NCBI RefSeq assembly: GCF_027497195.1
Contig: NZ_CP114905.1
Location: 5,467,001 to 5,531,000 of the forward strand
DNA: 64,000 nt
DNA from: Streptomyces sp. WMMC500
GTDB lineage: Bacteria > Actinomycetota > Actinomycetes > Streptomycetales > Streptomycetaceae
Direction: 5' to 3'
Below, one piece after another: positions 46,447-54,679 of this stretch. How positions within the stretch are numbered: the first letter of the stretch is position 1; the number at the start of each line of letters is the position of its first letter. A model generated the notes under the pieces. The model saw only the letters and a program-made list of their open reading frames with translations. It ran no database searches and was not told the origin of the DNA. Made by a program: the position numbers and the translations under genes.

Positions 46447-46893
46447 ATGGAGTCCATGCCCATCAACGACATGCCGTGGTGGCGCTGGCGCGCCAATGTG
46501 CGCTCCGCGCTGCACATGCTCTCCGACCCCGGTTTCCAGCAGGAGTACTGGATGGCGGGGACGGCGGGGTACGGGGACGTCACCGACGCCGTCTACCGCC
46601 TGGTCGAGGACACCTGGCTGGACAACTGGTCGGCGGAGAAGTACGTGGGGACGATCTTCCGCGACTCCCGCGAGGCCGCGCTCGTCGACGTCGCCGTCCT
46701 GCGCGTGCTGCGGATCATGCACCAGGTCGGCGCCGACTCGCCGTTCTCCGCGTACCTGGAGAACCACGCCTGGCCCGAGGCCGTGCGCGCGGCGCGCGAG
46801 GCGCACGTACGGCTCGCGGAGAACGACGGCGACGACCCCGACGCGCCGCCGCGCTCCCTCGAAGTGCTGGCGATCATGACCGGTGCCGCCTGA
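46447..46893 (+). CDS. Conserved hypothetical protein upstream of purU
   Basis: This 148-aa soluble protein is rich in aromatic residues near the start (PINDMPWWRWRANVRSALHML). I recall similar proteins next to purU in other Streptomyces. An in-frame GTG 46363 overlapping the previous stop would add 28 low-complexity residues. No domain or catalytic residues can be named. It lies 21 bases before purU and may be in the same transcript. Confidence 0.72.
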   Translation: MESMPINDMPWWRWRANVRSALHMLSDPGFQQEYWMAGTAGYGDVTDAVYRLVEDTWLDNWSAEKYVGTIFRDSREAALVDVAVLRVLRIMHQVGADSPFSAYLENHAWPEAVRAAREAHVRLAENDGDDPDAPPRSLEVLAIMTGAA

Positions 46894-46914
46894 CGGGTGT
46901 GGGATCGTAGGCCC

Positions 46915-47763
46915 ATGAGCGAGTACGTACTGACGCTGTCCTGCCCGGACAAAAAGGGCATCGTGCATGCAGTCTCCAGTTACCTCTTCATGACGGACTG
47001 CAACATCGAGGACAGCCAGCAGTACGGCGACCCCACCACCGGCCTGTTCTTCATGCGGGTGCACTTCTCCGCCGAGGCGCAGGCAAACGTCGAGAAGCTG
47101 AGGGCCAGCTTCGCGGCGGTGGCGGAGTCGTGGGGGATGGACTGGCAGATCCACGAGCAGGGCACCCGGATGCGGGTGCTGCTCATGGTCAGCAAGTTCG
47201 GGCACTGCCTCAACGACCTGCTCTTCCGCGCGCGCACCGGCGCGCTGCCGGTGGAGATCGCGGCCGTCGTCTCCAACCACACCGACTTCGAGGAGCTGGT
47301 CGGCTCCTACGGCATCCCGTTCCACCACCTGCCGGTCACCAGGGACACCAAGCCGGAAGCGGAGCAGCGGCTGCTGGAGCTGGTCCGGGCCGAGGACGTG
47401 GAGCTGGTGGTGCTCGCGCGCTACATGCAGGTGATCTCCGACGACCTGTGCAAGCAACTGGAGGGGCGGATCATCAACATCCACCACTCCTTCCTGCCGA
47501 GCTTCAAGGGCGCGAAGCCGTACCACCAGGCGCACGCCCGCGGGGTCAAGCTGATCGGCGCCACCGCGCACTACGTGACGGCGGATCTGGACGAGGGCCC
47601 GATCATCGAGCAGGAGGTCGAACGGGTCGGGCACGAGGTGACGCCGGAGCAGTTGGTGGCCGTCGGCCGGGACGTGGAGTGCCAGGCGCTGGCGCGGGCG
47701 GTGAAGTGGCACAGCGAGCACCGGGTGCTGCTCAACGGCACGCGCACGGTCGTCTTCCCGTAG
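46915..47763 (+). CDS. purU: Formyltetrahydrofolate deformylase
   Basis: This 282-aa enzyme hydrolyses 10-formyltetrahydrofolate to formate and tetrahydrofolate, adjusting one-carbon and purine metabolism. An N-terminal ACT domain (YVLTLSCPDKKGIVHAVSSYL) precedes the formyltransferase-like domain. Catalytic features are VSNHTDF, the Asn-Ile-His-His motif in IINIHHSFLPSFKGAKPYHQA, and the Asp in TADLDEGPIIEQ. No ribosome site is visible before ATG 46915, consistent with a leaderless or coupled start. Confidence 0.93.
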   Translation: MSEYVLTLSCPDKKGIVHAVSSYLFMTDCNIEDSQQYGDPTTGLFFMRVHFSAEAQANVEKLRASFAAVAESWGMDWQIHEQGTRMRVLLMVSKFGHCLNDLLFRARTGALPVEIAAVVSNHTDFEELVGSYGIPFHHLPVTRDTKPEAEQRLLELVRAEDVELVVLARYMQVISDDLCKQLEGRIINIHHSFLPSFKGAKPYHQAHARGVKLIGATAHYVTADLDEGPIIEQEVERVGHEVTPEQLVAVGRDVECQALARAVKWHSEHRVLLNGTRTVVFP

Positions 47764-47775
47764 CCGGCGGCCGTC

Positions 47776-48957
47776 CTACAGCCGCGACAGCGACACCGTC
47801 GCGTACAGGAAGTCGTCCACGGCCTCCCGCTCCCCGTCGCGGCCCACCGCCGCCTCCTCCGGCGAGACGTGCCCCGCCGCCAGGCGGCAGAACTCCAGAC
47901 CCTCCAGCGCCACATGGGCGACCGCCCGGTCCGGCTCCCCGACCGCCGCCGGCGAGTCCAGCGGGAGGTACCAGTTCCCGCCGCCCTTGCCCTCCACCTC
48001 CAGGTGCAGCGTCCGCCCCGGCGCCCCCGCCGCCACCAGCGTGCGCGGCGGTGCCGCGAGCCCGGAGCGGCGCCGGGCCGCCAGCGTCTGCGGGAGGAGC
48101 CGCGCCGCCAGGTCGATCATGAGGTGCATGTGCTCGGGCGTCGGCGGCACGTACGGGTAGTCGACGGCCTCCGCGATGTCCCAGGCGTGCATCCAGCACT
48201 CGAAGGCCCGGTCCAGGAAGGCGTCGCGCAGCGGCAGCGACACCCCGCCGCCGTACGGCACGGGCAGGTCGGCGACGCCGCCGCCGGCGAACCCTGCGGT
48301 CCTTATCAGCGCGTACGTCTGGTCCCGCCACTCGCCGCGCATCTTGCTCGCGTGCCTGCGCCGGAACTCCGGTGCGAGCGACTGCTGTTCCGCGTGCGAA
48401 GAACCGGCCGCCCGCCACAGCGTCTCGGTGCGCTCGGCGGGTGAGGAGACCGTGCGCGGCTGCGTCTCGTCGGCGGGCGCGTCCGCGGCCAGCGGATCGG
48501 GGAGGCCGAGCGTGAGGGCCAGCAGCCCGTCGACGGCCAGGAGATGGCCGATGACGCCGGCCACCGAGGTCTCGCGTACCGACGGGCGGTCGTCGTCGTA
48601 CCACGTGAGCTGAACCGGAGCTCCCCAGTCGGCCTCGCCCATGTCGTCCAGCAGCGCGTCGAGCCGGGCCGCCTCGGCGTCGTACGGCACCGACCAGCCC
48701 GGCATCGGGATGCCCGGCATCCGCCGCGTCAGACACAGCTCCAGCACCCGGCTGCGCAGGCCCGCGTCCACGTCGAGGTTGTCGTGCGGGTGCAGGAGGC
48801 GTACGGCATCGCGCAGCCGGAGCGCCTCGTCGGCGCAGGGCGCGCAGTCGGTCAAGTGCGCCTCCACGGCGGCCGTTTCCTCGGGTGCGCAGGCCGACAG
48901 CGCCCAGGCGCCGAGGAGGGACTTCAGCCGGCGGTGGTCGTAGGGGCCCATGATCAT
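47776..48957 (-). CDS. Zinc-finger anti-sigma factor fused to a maleylpyruvate isomerase-like domain
   Basis: This 393-aa protein starts with a ZAS anti-sigma domain whose HXXXCXXC core is AHLTDCAPCADEAL. A DinB/maleylpyruvate isomerase-like domain (AGVIGHLLAVDGLLAL and the AFECWMHAWDIAEAVDYPY helix) follows. ATG 48957 overlaps the sigma gene stop (ATGA), so the pair is coupled. It should bind the ECF sigma factor and release it on a thiol or ligand signal, perhaps mycothiol-linked given the second domain. Confidence 0.82.
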   Translation of the reverse strand: MIMGPYDHRRLKSLLGAWALSACAPEETAAVEAHLTDCAPCADEALRLRDAVRLLHPHDNLDVDAGLRSRVLELCLTRRMPGIPMPGWSVPYDAEAARLDALLDDMGEADWGAPVQLTWYDDDRPSVRETSVAGVIGHLLAVDGLLALTLGLPDPLAADAPADETQPRTVSSPAERTETLWRAAGSSHAEQQSLAPEFRRRHASKMRGEWRDQTYALIRTAGFAGGGVADLPVPYGGGVSLPLRDAFLDRAFECWMHAWDIAEAVDYPYVPPTPEHMHLMIDLAARLLPQTLAARRRSGLAAPPRTLVAAGAPGRTLHLEVEGKGGGNWYLPLDSPAAVGEPDRAVAHVALEGLEFCRLAAGHVSPEEAAVGRDGEREAVDDFLYATVSLSRL

Positions 48958-49529
48958 GCGGGCCGCCCGGCCTCGGTGTGCGCGGTGGCGAGCATCTGCA
49001 GCCCGAGGCGGAGCCGGCGGCGGGCCTCCTCGGCGGAGACGCCGAGTTCGGCGGCGGTCTGGCGGTAGTCGCGGCGCTTGAAGTACGCCAGCTCCAGCGC
49101 GGCGCGCAGCGGTTCCGGCATGGACGTGACGATGTAGTCGGCGCGGGCGGCGGCGGAGACGGCGCGGATGCGCTCCTCGCTGTCCTCGATCTCGCCGGCC
49201 GCGCCGGCCTGGATCACGGCCCAGCGCAGCCGCCGCACGGCGTGCTTGTGCGCGAGACCGGCGAGGAACGAACGGAGTTGGCCGCGCTTCGGGTCGTACG
49301 CGTCCGGGTGCTGCCACACGTACGAGAACACCTCGGACAGCACGCCGCTCGCCTCCTCCTCGTCCTCCAGCACGCGCAGCGCGAGGCCGTAGACGAGGGG
49401 CGCGAAGCGGTCGTAGAGCTCACTCAGCGCCGCGGCCTCGCCGCGCGCCAGCCGCTGCTGCATCTTGCGGTTCCAGCGGGGCGGCACGGCGCCCTCTCCG
49501 GTGCCGTGCGGTCCGGTGCCGTGCGCCAT
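48954..49529 (-). CDS. ECF-subfamily RNA polymerase sigma factor
   Basis: This 191-aa sigma factor has region 2 (LSELYDRFAPLVYGLALRVL, then YVWQHPDAYDPKRGQLRSFL) and region 4 (ALELAYFKRRDYRQTAAELGVS). ATG 49529 follows GGGGAGCGC. A long upstream frame has no family features. It is coupled to the zinc anti-sigma gene downstream. Its targets cannot be read from this window. Confidence 0.88.
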   Translation of the reverse strand: MAHGTGPHGTGEGAVPPRWNRKMQQRLARGEAAALSELYDRFAPLVYGLALRVLEDEEEASGVLSEVFSYVWQHPDAYDPKRGQLRSFLAGLAHKHAVRRLRWAVIQAGAAGEIEDSEERIRAVSAAARADYIVTSMPEPLRAALELAYFKRRDYRQTAAELGVSAEEARRRLRLGLQMLATAHTEAGRPA

Positions 49530-49840
49530 GCGCTCCCCATCCGTCGCCCGCCCCTGGTTACCGGTGTCAACGAATGTAGCGCCGGGGAGTGGGGGCGTAC
49601 GCCCTCGGAGCGTTATCTGTACCGCATGACGTGCAACAGAAGGCAACGAATTGCCAACGGTTATCCAGTGCTGACCGGAATGCGGGGGACGTGTGGGGCG
49701 ATTGCGCATAGGGTCGGTGTTTCATCTTGTGTGCTGTGGGCACAGCAGGTGACACGTGCAACACAGCAGATGACGGGTATACGGAACGGACGGGCGAGCG
49801 GGCGCGACAGGCTGACAGGCGACGGAAGGACAGCGACCGG
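49530..49840. other. Divergent intergenic region between sigma and STAS genes
   Basis: This 311-base stretch has no convincing gene. A TAGGGT -10-like box at 49709-49714 lies upstream of a perfect 7-2-7 palindrome, TGCTGTG-GG-CACAGCA, at 49732-49747, both ahead of the STAS gene. No matching -35 was found. Confidence 0.5.
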
Positions 49841-50263
49841 GTGTCTTTGCTGCAGGTGACCACCGACAACCGAGGCGACTGGTACGTCCTGTGGGTCTGC
49901 GGCGAGCTGGACCTGGTCACCTCGCCCCGCGTACGGCAGCACGTGCACGACGCCGTCGCCGAGGGCCGCCGCCGTCTCGTCCTCGACCTCTCCGCGGTCC
50001 GCTTCTGCGACTCCAGCGGCGTCGGCGTGCTCATCGCCGCGCGCCGCCTGCTGAGTTCCTGCGGCGGCGAGTTCCGCCTGATCCTGCCGGCGGAGGGCGG
50101 CGCGGGGGCCGCCGGTGCGACCGGGGGCGTCTCGCGAAGCGCGATCTCCGACGGGGCGCACGTCAACCGGGTGCTCGCGGCGCTGGGCGTACGGCGGCTG
50201 TTCGCGGTCTACGCGGACGTGGACGACGCGACGAGCGGCACGGCGGAGCCGCTGTCGGCATAG
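49841..50263 (+). CDS. STAS-domain anti-sigma factor antagonist
   Basis: This 140-aa STAS protein carries the conserved phospho-acceptor in LDLSAVRFCDSSGVGVLIAA. RsbV/BldG-type antagonists are phosphorylated by HATPase anti-sigma kinases and release sigma factors when unphosphorylated. I chose GTG 49841 behind GGAAGGA. The longer frame from 49727 is low-complexity and Arg/Asp-rich. It neighbours the HATPase protein at 51681 and the ECF pair, but no partner is proven. Confidence 0.85.
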   Translation: MSLLQVTTDNRGDWYVLWVCGELDLVTSPRVRQHVHDAVAEGRRRLVLDLSAVRFCDSSGVGVLIAARRLLSSCGGEFRLILPAEGGAGAAGATGGVSRSAISDGAHVNRVLAALGVRRLFAVYADVDDATSGTAEPLSA

Positions 50264-50394
50264 CGGCGGGGGACGCGGGCCGCGCCGCCCGCCCCGCGGC
50301 CCCGGGCCGGGCCCGTGGCGTACGGACCACGCCCCGGCCACGTCAGGCCCGGAGGAGCCCCGCCCCACCGGCTCTCACCCGCTCTCACCCGCTC

Positions 50395-50946
50395 TCACCC
50401 GTCCTCGGATTCCTCCGCCGGCTCGTCCCGCGCCTGCAGCCCGGCGACCCACAGCGGCATCAGCCAGACCGCCGCCAGCGCGTACACCAGCACCCACACC
50501 CCCGGCACCCCCGGCAGCCCGTCCGCGCCCGCCGCCTCGCCGAGCACGAACACCGCCGCCGCCAGAGCCAGCAGCGCCGTCGCCGCCCGGTGGGCCACGG
50601 CCCGCGCGCGGTCGCGGTCGGCGAGCTGCCGCTCGTCCAGCATCCGCGTCCGCAGCTCCAGCAGGCCGCGCGTGCCGCCGTTCAGGAAGCCGGTGGCGAC
50701 CATCCACGGCACCAGCAGGACCGCCAACGGCGCGATGAGCCAGGCGTCGTCGAGGGCGTACAGCAGGGTGACGGACGCCAGCGTCGCGCCCGTGAGCGCC
50801 ACGTGCGCGGCGACGACCGCGCGGCGCCGTGCGGCGGTGGCGAACACCGGGCGCCCGGCGGGGTCGTTCATGAGCCGGAACATCGCGCGGTCGTGCTTCG
50901 TGGCCTGCTTCGTCCCTCCGAAGGCGGGCCGGGTGGGCTGGGTCAT
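50395..50946 (-). CDS. Four-helix membrane protein paired with XRE regulator
   Basis: This 183-aa protein has four predicted membrane segments (VVAAHVALTGATLASVTLLYAL, DAWLIAPLAVLLVPWMVATG, AATALLALAAAVFVLGEA, LVYALAAVWLMPLWVAGL). It overlaps the small regulator gene by four bases (ATGA), so the two form a coupled unit. Such pairs are common in Gram-positives, and the membrane partner may sense stress or modulate the regulator. Function unknown. Confidence 0.75.
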   Translation of the reverse strand: MTQPTRPAFGGTKQATKHDRAMFRLMNDPAGRPVFATAARRRAVVAAHVALTGATLASVTLLYALDDAWLIAPLAVLLVPWMVATGFLNGGTRGLLELRTRMLDERQLADRDRARAVAHRAATALLALAAAVFVLGEAAGADGLPGVPGVWVLVYALAAVWLMPLWVAGLQARDEPAEESEDG

Positions 50947-51254
50947 CGCGTTCCCCTGTCTGCACGGTTGTCTGCGCTGCTGCCTGTGCTGCTGTCTGCG
51001 CTGTCCCGCCTGTCGGCCGGCCCGTACAGCTCGTCGCTGAGCGGGCGGAACGGCCGGAGGGCGAACAGCACTTCCACCGGCAGCTCGAAGTACTCCGCTA
51101 TGCGCAGAGCGAGGTCGAGGCTCGGGTTGTACTGCCCGCGCTCGATGTGCCCGATCGTCTGGTAGTGCGCGCCGACGGCCTCGGCCAACTGCTTCCGCGA
51201 CACGCTCCGCTCTGCGCGGATCACCGCCAGTCTGTTGTGCACCTGCTCGCTCAT
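50943..51254 (-). CDS. Small XRE-family regulator (leaderless)
   Basis: This 103-aa regulator has a compact helix-turn-helix, RKQLAEAVGAHYQTIGHIERGQYNPSLDLALRI (shown in part), with a Ser/Asp-rich tail. The mRNA start falls on or very near ATG 51254. A promoter sits inside a palindrome immediately upstream, so the gene is probably leaderless and self-repressed. It is coupled to the membrane protein gene that follows. Confidence 0.85.
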   Translation of the reverse strand: MSEQVHNRLAVIRAERSVSRKQLAEAVGAHYQTIGHIERGQYNPSLDLALRIAEYFELPVEVLFALRPFRPLSDELYGPADRRDSADSSTGSSADNRADRGTR

Positions 51255-51270
51255 GTATAAGAAGTTATAC
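51255..51270. promoter_or_regulatory. Palindromic operator overlapping a leaderless promoter
   Basis: GTATAA-GAAG-TTATAC is a perfect 6-4-6 palindrome touching the ATG of the XRE gene. On the minus strand it contains a -10 (TAACTT, 51267-51262) that is 17 bases from a -35 TTGCGC (51290-51285). Binding here by the encoded regulator would block its own promoter. Confidence 0.6.
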
Positions 51271-51680
51271 ATCGATGCCGGCCCGCGCAAGGGGAGGCAT
51301 CCGGCGATTCGACTACGGAGAGTGCCGAAACTGGGCAGAGCCCCAACACGCTTGGGCGAACTGTTCCGTTACGCAGCGAAGTCGGCCCCGACTCCACTAC
51401 CCTTCCTCGGGTGCGAGTTGTCATGCGGCGACACGGACCCGCGGCCCGCGAAAAGGTGGCCGCGGCGGTGCGGACTTGCCGGACTCGTACAAGGTCACAG
51501 CAGCACGAGTGGTCGACGCCAGACCGGCGTTCGACCGTCTGGCGCGAGCGTCGCACAGTATGCCGCAAGCGCACTCTTTCGCGCTGGGATATGCCCGAAG
51601 CGCTTGTTGTCGTGACGCTACGTCAATCATCCTGGACGGCAGAGAGATCACGCAGCGTGATCCCGAGGATGGTGTGAGCG
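51271..51680. other. Intergenic region with two palindromes upstream of the HATPase gene
   Basis: About 410 bases without a convincing gene. Two perfect inverted repeats lie near the HATPase start: TGACG-CTA-CGTCA at 51613-51625 and GATCACGC-A-GCGTGATC at 51646-51662. These are candidate operator sites. The left part carries the -35 of the leaderless XRE promoter (51285-51290). Confidence 0.55.
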
Positions 51681-52181
51681 GTGCAGACCCTGCAGGTACA
51701 GCTCAAGGTGTGGCCCGACCCCGTCGAGGTCGGCCGGGCCAGGCGGTGGACGCGGGCGCGGCTGGCGTGGACCGGGGTGACGGCCGACGAGCCGTACGCC
51801 GAGTCGCTGGTGATGCTCGTCTCGGAGCTCGTCACCAACGCCGTCGTGCACACCGACCGCCCCGCGGAGCTCCGCCTGGCCCTCCCCGCGTCGCCCGCGG
51901 ACTGCGGCCCGTACCGCGTGGAGGTCGTCGACTCCTGCGCCGCCCCGCCGCGGCAGCGGCGCGCGCAGGAGTACGAGACGCACGGCCGCGGGCTGGAGCT
52001 GGTCGATGCCATCGCCGACCGCTGGGGGTGGCAGGCGGAAGGATTCGGCAAGGTCATCTGGTGCGAGATCGACCGCGCTTGCGCCTTCGCCCAGCCCACG
52101 GGGGAGCGCGCGGACGGCGCGGACGGCGCATTGTTCGCGGGCGCACACGAACACGCACGCGCCGGCACGAACAGCACGTGA
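51681..52181 (+). CDS. HATPase-type anti-sigma/serine kinase-like protein
   Basis: This 166-aa protein has the SpoIIAB/RsbW-like ATP-binding fold. The N box is VMLVSELVTNAVVHTDRPAE. A GRGLELVDAIADRWGWQAE glycine box and the final WCEI strand complete the site. The start is GTG 51681. Typical members phosphorylate a STAS antagonist. The STAS protein at 49841 is a nearby candidate. The C-terminus is Ala/Asp/His-rich. Confidence 0.82.
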   Translation: MQTLQVQLKVWPDPVEVGRARRWTRARLAWTGVTADEPYAESLVMLVSELVTNAVVHTDRPAELRLALPASPADCGPYRVEVVDSCAAPPRQRRAQEYETHGRGLELVDAIADRWGWQAEGFGKVIWCEIDRACAFAQPTGERADGADGALFAGAHEHARAGTNST

Positions 52182-52520
52182 CACCTCCGGTACGGAACAG
52201 GTGTTGACGAGCCGTACGGGGCTGATCACCCTTGTGGGCAGCGATTCGTCGTGAGGGGACGCCGAGGGCCGCCGGCCGGTCGGACGCCCTTGGCGAAGGC
52301 GGGTCGCGCATCCGGCGCTCGTCCCCATCCGCCGATGCCGGGTGGCGGTTCGCCGTGCAGGGCTCGGGGTTGCACGGGCGCACCGCCACTCGACCCTCTC
52401 TGTCCGCGCGGGTGATCCCGGGGGCGTCGGCGCCGCCCCCGCGGGGCTCGTGGCGCGATTCTTGCGAATGATGGCGATCCGGCTCTCGTCGTCGGCCCGC
52501 GGCGGCGCCAGGCTCGAAGC
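52182..52520. other. Intergenic region upstream of the flavoprotein gene
   Basis: This 339-base stretch has no convincing gene. A short ATTC-TTGC-GAAT palindrome near 52460-52475 is the only symmetric site close to the next start. It probably holds the flavoprotein promoter. Confidence 0.5.
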
Positions 52521-53414
52521 ATGAACATTCTCTGGCTCTTCGCCCACCCCGAACACCGCTCCCTCAACGCCGCACTCCGCGACGACGGCATCCGCGCGCT
52601 GCGCGCCGCCGGGCACGAGGTCCGGCAGAGCGATCTGTACGCCATGGGCTTCAAGGCCGTGCTCGACGCGGACGACTACGCCGACAGCGACTACGCCGAC
52701 AGCGGTCGCTTCCTTGTCGGCGACGCTCAGGAGGACGCCTGGCGGGCCGGGGAGGTCAGCCCCGACATCGCGGCCGAGCACGAGAAGCTGGCGTGGGCGG
52801 ACGCGCTGGTCGTGCACTTCCCGCTGTGGTGGTTCGGGCCGCCGGCGATCCTCAAGGGCTGGTTCGACCGGGTGCTCGTGCAGGGGCTCGCGTCCAAGGT
52901 GAAGGACGCGGACGGCAGGACGCGCCGCTACGGGGACGGGGGCCTGGCCGGGAAGCGCGCGCTGGTGGTCACCTCGGTCGGCGCCCGCGCGGCGAGCTTC
53001 GGCCCCCGCGGCATCCACGGCCACATCGACGAGGTGCTGTGGCCGCTGCACCACGGCACGTTCTTCTACACGGGCATGGCACCGCTGCCGCCCTTCGTCG
53101 TCTACGGCGCGGACCGCCTCACGCGGGACGCGTACCCGCCGGTGGCGGCGGCGCTGCGCGAGCGGCTGCACGGACTGTGGACGACGGCCCCGCTGCCGTA
53201 CCGGACGGAGCGGGGCGGGGACTACGACGACGGGCTGGAGCTGCGGCCGGAACTGGCACCGGGCGAAAGGGGCTTGGGCATCCACAGCGCACAGCCGGCC
53301 CACCCGCACCCGACGACCACGCCCGCCCCCACCTCCCCACACACCCGCCCAAGGGTAGGCCGCTGCGCTGACAACTCCGGGGCACCGCAGGAGGCGGCCG
53401 GACGCACACGGTGA
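52521..53414 (+). CDS. NAD(P)H quinone reductase-like flavodoxin-fold protein with repeat-derived tail
   Basis: This 297-aa protein carries the flavodoxin-like fold of the MdaB/KefF group. It begins MNILWLFAHPEHRSLNAAL and continues ALVVHFPLWWFGPPAILKGWFDRVLVQG, with a TSVGARAASFG strand and FFYTGMAPLPPFVVYG. It should reduce quinones via FMN/FAD. The last about 45 residues (HPHPTTTPAPTSPHTRPRVG onward) are not part of the fold and are encoded by the first copy of the repeat described separately. Confidence 0.83.
   Translation: MNILWLFAHPEHRSLNAALRDDGIRALRAAGHEVRQSDLYAMGFKAVLDADDYADSDYADSGRFLVGDAQEDAWRAGEVSPDIAAEHEKLAWADALVVHFPLWWFGPPAILKGWFDRVLVQGLASKVKDADGRTRRYGDGGLAGKRALVVTSVGARAASFGPRGIHGHIDEVLWPLHHGTFFYTGMAPLPPFVVYGADRLTRDAYPPVAAALRERLHGLWTTAPLPYRTERGGDYDDGLELRPELAPGERGLGIHSAQPAHPHPTTTPAPTSPHTRPRVGRCADNSGAPQEAAGRTR
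53328..53374 (+). repeat. 47-base repeat, copy 1
   Basis: This copy and the one 128 bases downstream share CCCACCTCCCC, CAAGGGTAGGC and CTGACAA blocks. It lies inside the 3' end of the flavoprotein frame. Similarity is about 80 percent by eye. Confidence 0.65.
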
Positions 53415-53455
53415 GGCCCGGGCGGACCAGGCGCAGCAGGGGAAACAGCCCGCGG

Positions 53456-53502
53456 CCCACCTCCCCGCACACCCACCCAAGGGTAGGCAGCCCCACTGAC
53501 AA
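53456..53502 (+). repeat. 47-base repeat, copy 2
   Basis: This second copy of the repeat at 53328 lies between the flavoprotein and GlxA genes, outside coding sequence. The short CAAGGGTAGGC block is identical. The two copies may be an interspersed Streptomyces intergenic element. Confidence 0.65.
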
Positions 53503-53550
53503 GCCCGCCCCGCCGACAAGGCGGCCCCGCAAACCGCGGGCGCCCCCGCC

Positions 53551-54609
53551 TCACGCCGCGGCCCCGCCGCCCTCCGCACGGAAGGTGCGCCGGTACGCGC
53601 TGGGTGACACGCCCAGCGCCGCCTGCATGTGCTGCCGCAGCGACGCCGCCGTCCCGAACCCCGCGTCCGCCGCGATCCGGTCCACCGCCAGGTCCGTGTC
53701 CTCCAGCAACTGCCGCGCCCGCTCCACGCGCTGCACCGTCAGCCACTGCCCCGGGCTCATCCCCACCTCGTCCCGGAACCGCCGCGTGAACGTCCGCACC
53801 GACATCGACTCGCACGCCGCCAGGTCCCGCAGCGCCAGCGGCTCGTGCAGCCGCGTCAGCGCCCACGCCCGCGCCCTCGCGGTCGTCGACACCGCCGGCT
53901 CCGGCACCGGCCGCCGGACGAACTGCGCCTGCCCGCCGTCCCGGTGCGGCGGCACGACCGTGCGCCGCGCCACGTCGTTGGCCACGGCGGAGCCGTGGTC
54001 GCGCCGGACCATGTGCAGGCACAGGTCGACCCCGGAGGCCACCCCGGCGGACGTCAGCACGTCACCGTCGTCCACGTACAACACGTCGGGGTCGAAGCGC
54101 ACCTTCGGGAACAGCGCCCGGAACCGGTCGCCCGCCGTCCAGTGCGTAGTCGCCGGCCGCCCGTCGAGCAGCCCGGCGGAGGCGAGCACGAACGCCCCGG
54201 TGCAGATCGACGCGAGCCGCGTCCCCGGCCGCACGTACGCCAGCGCGCCCGCCAGGTCCGCCGGCAACCGCCCGTGCGTGTACGCCTCGTCCGCCTCGTG
54301 CGACGCGGGCACGAGCACCGTACGGGCCTGGGCCAGCGCCTCCGGCCCGTGCCGGACGTTGACGCTCACGTCCGCGTCCGTACGCACCTCACCCGGCTCG
54401 ACCGTGCAGGTCACGACCTCGTACAACGGCTCTCCCGCCGCACTGCGGGCCCGGCCGAAGAGGCGGTGCACGATGCCCAGTTCGATGGGCAGCATCCCGT
54501 GCCGTACGAAGACGGCGACGGGGTGCCGCTCCGGATGCCGGAACGCAGGCACCGGGGCGGCGTCCGGCGGGTCGGCGTCCGGTGGGGCGGGGTGGCGGCC
54601 GAAACTCAT
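53551..54609 (-). CDS. GlxA-type AraC-family regulator with DJ-1/PfpI domain
   Basis: This 352-aa regulator has an N-terminal DJ-1/PfpI-like domain with the conserved Cys elbow LASICTGAFVLASAGLLDGR. Two C-terminal AraC helix-turn-helices include LRDLAACESMSVRTFTRRFR and RIAADAGFGTAASLRQH. ATG 54609 has a weak AAGGAT upstream. It is divergent from the MFS transporter gene, which it may control, with a TGGCCC-TC-GGGCCA palindrome between them. Confidence 0.88.
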   Translation of the reverse strand: MSFGRHPAPPDADPPDAAPVPAFRHPERHPVAVFVRHGMLPIELGIVHRLFGRARSAAGEPLYEVVTCTVEPGEVRTDADVSVNVRHGPEALAQARTVLVPASHEADEAYTHGRLPADLAGALAYVRPGTRLASICTGAFVLASAGLLDGRPATTHWTAGDRFRALFPKVRFDPDVLYVDDGDVLTSAGVASGVDLCLHMVRRDHGSAVANDVARRTVVPPHRDGGQAQFVRRPVPEPAVSTTARARAWALTRLHEPLALRDLAACESMSVRTFTRRFRDEVGMSPGQWLTVQRVERARQLLEDTDLAVDRIAADAGFGTAASLRQHMQAALGVSPSAYRRTFRAEGGGAAA

Positions 54610-54629
54610 GGCCCAATCCTTGCACACCT

Positions 54630-54643
54630 TGGCCCTCGGGCCA
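54630..54643. promoter_or_regulatory. Palindrome in the GlxA/MFS divergent promoter
   Basis: A perfect 6-2-6 inverted repeat, TGGCCC-TC-GGGCCA, lies 21 bases from the regulator ATG and 37 bases from the MFS start. Its position suits an operator for both divergent genes. Confidence 0.4.
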
Positions 54644-54679
54644 CTGGTCCGTGCAGGAGCCCCGGGCCACCCTCGATGA

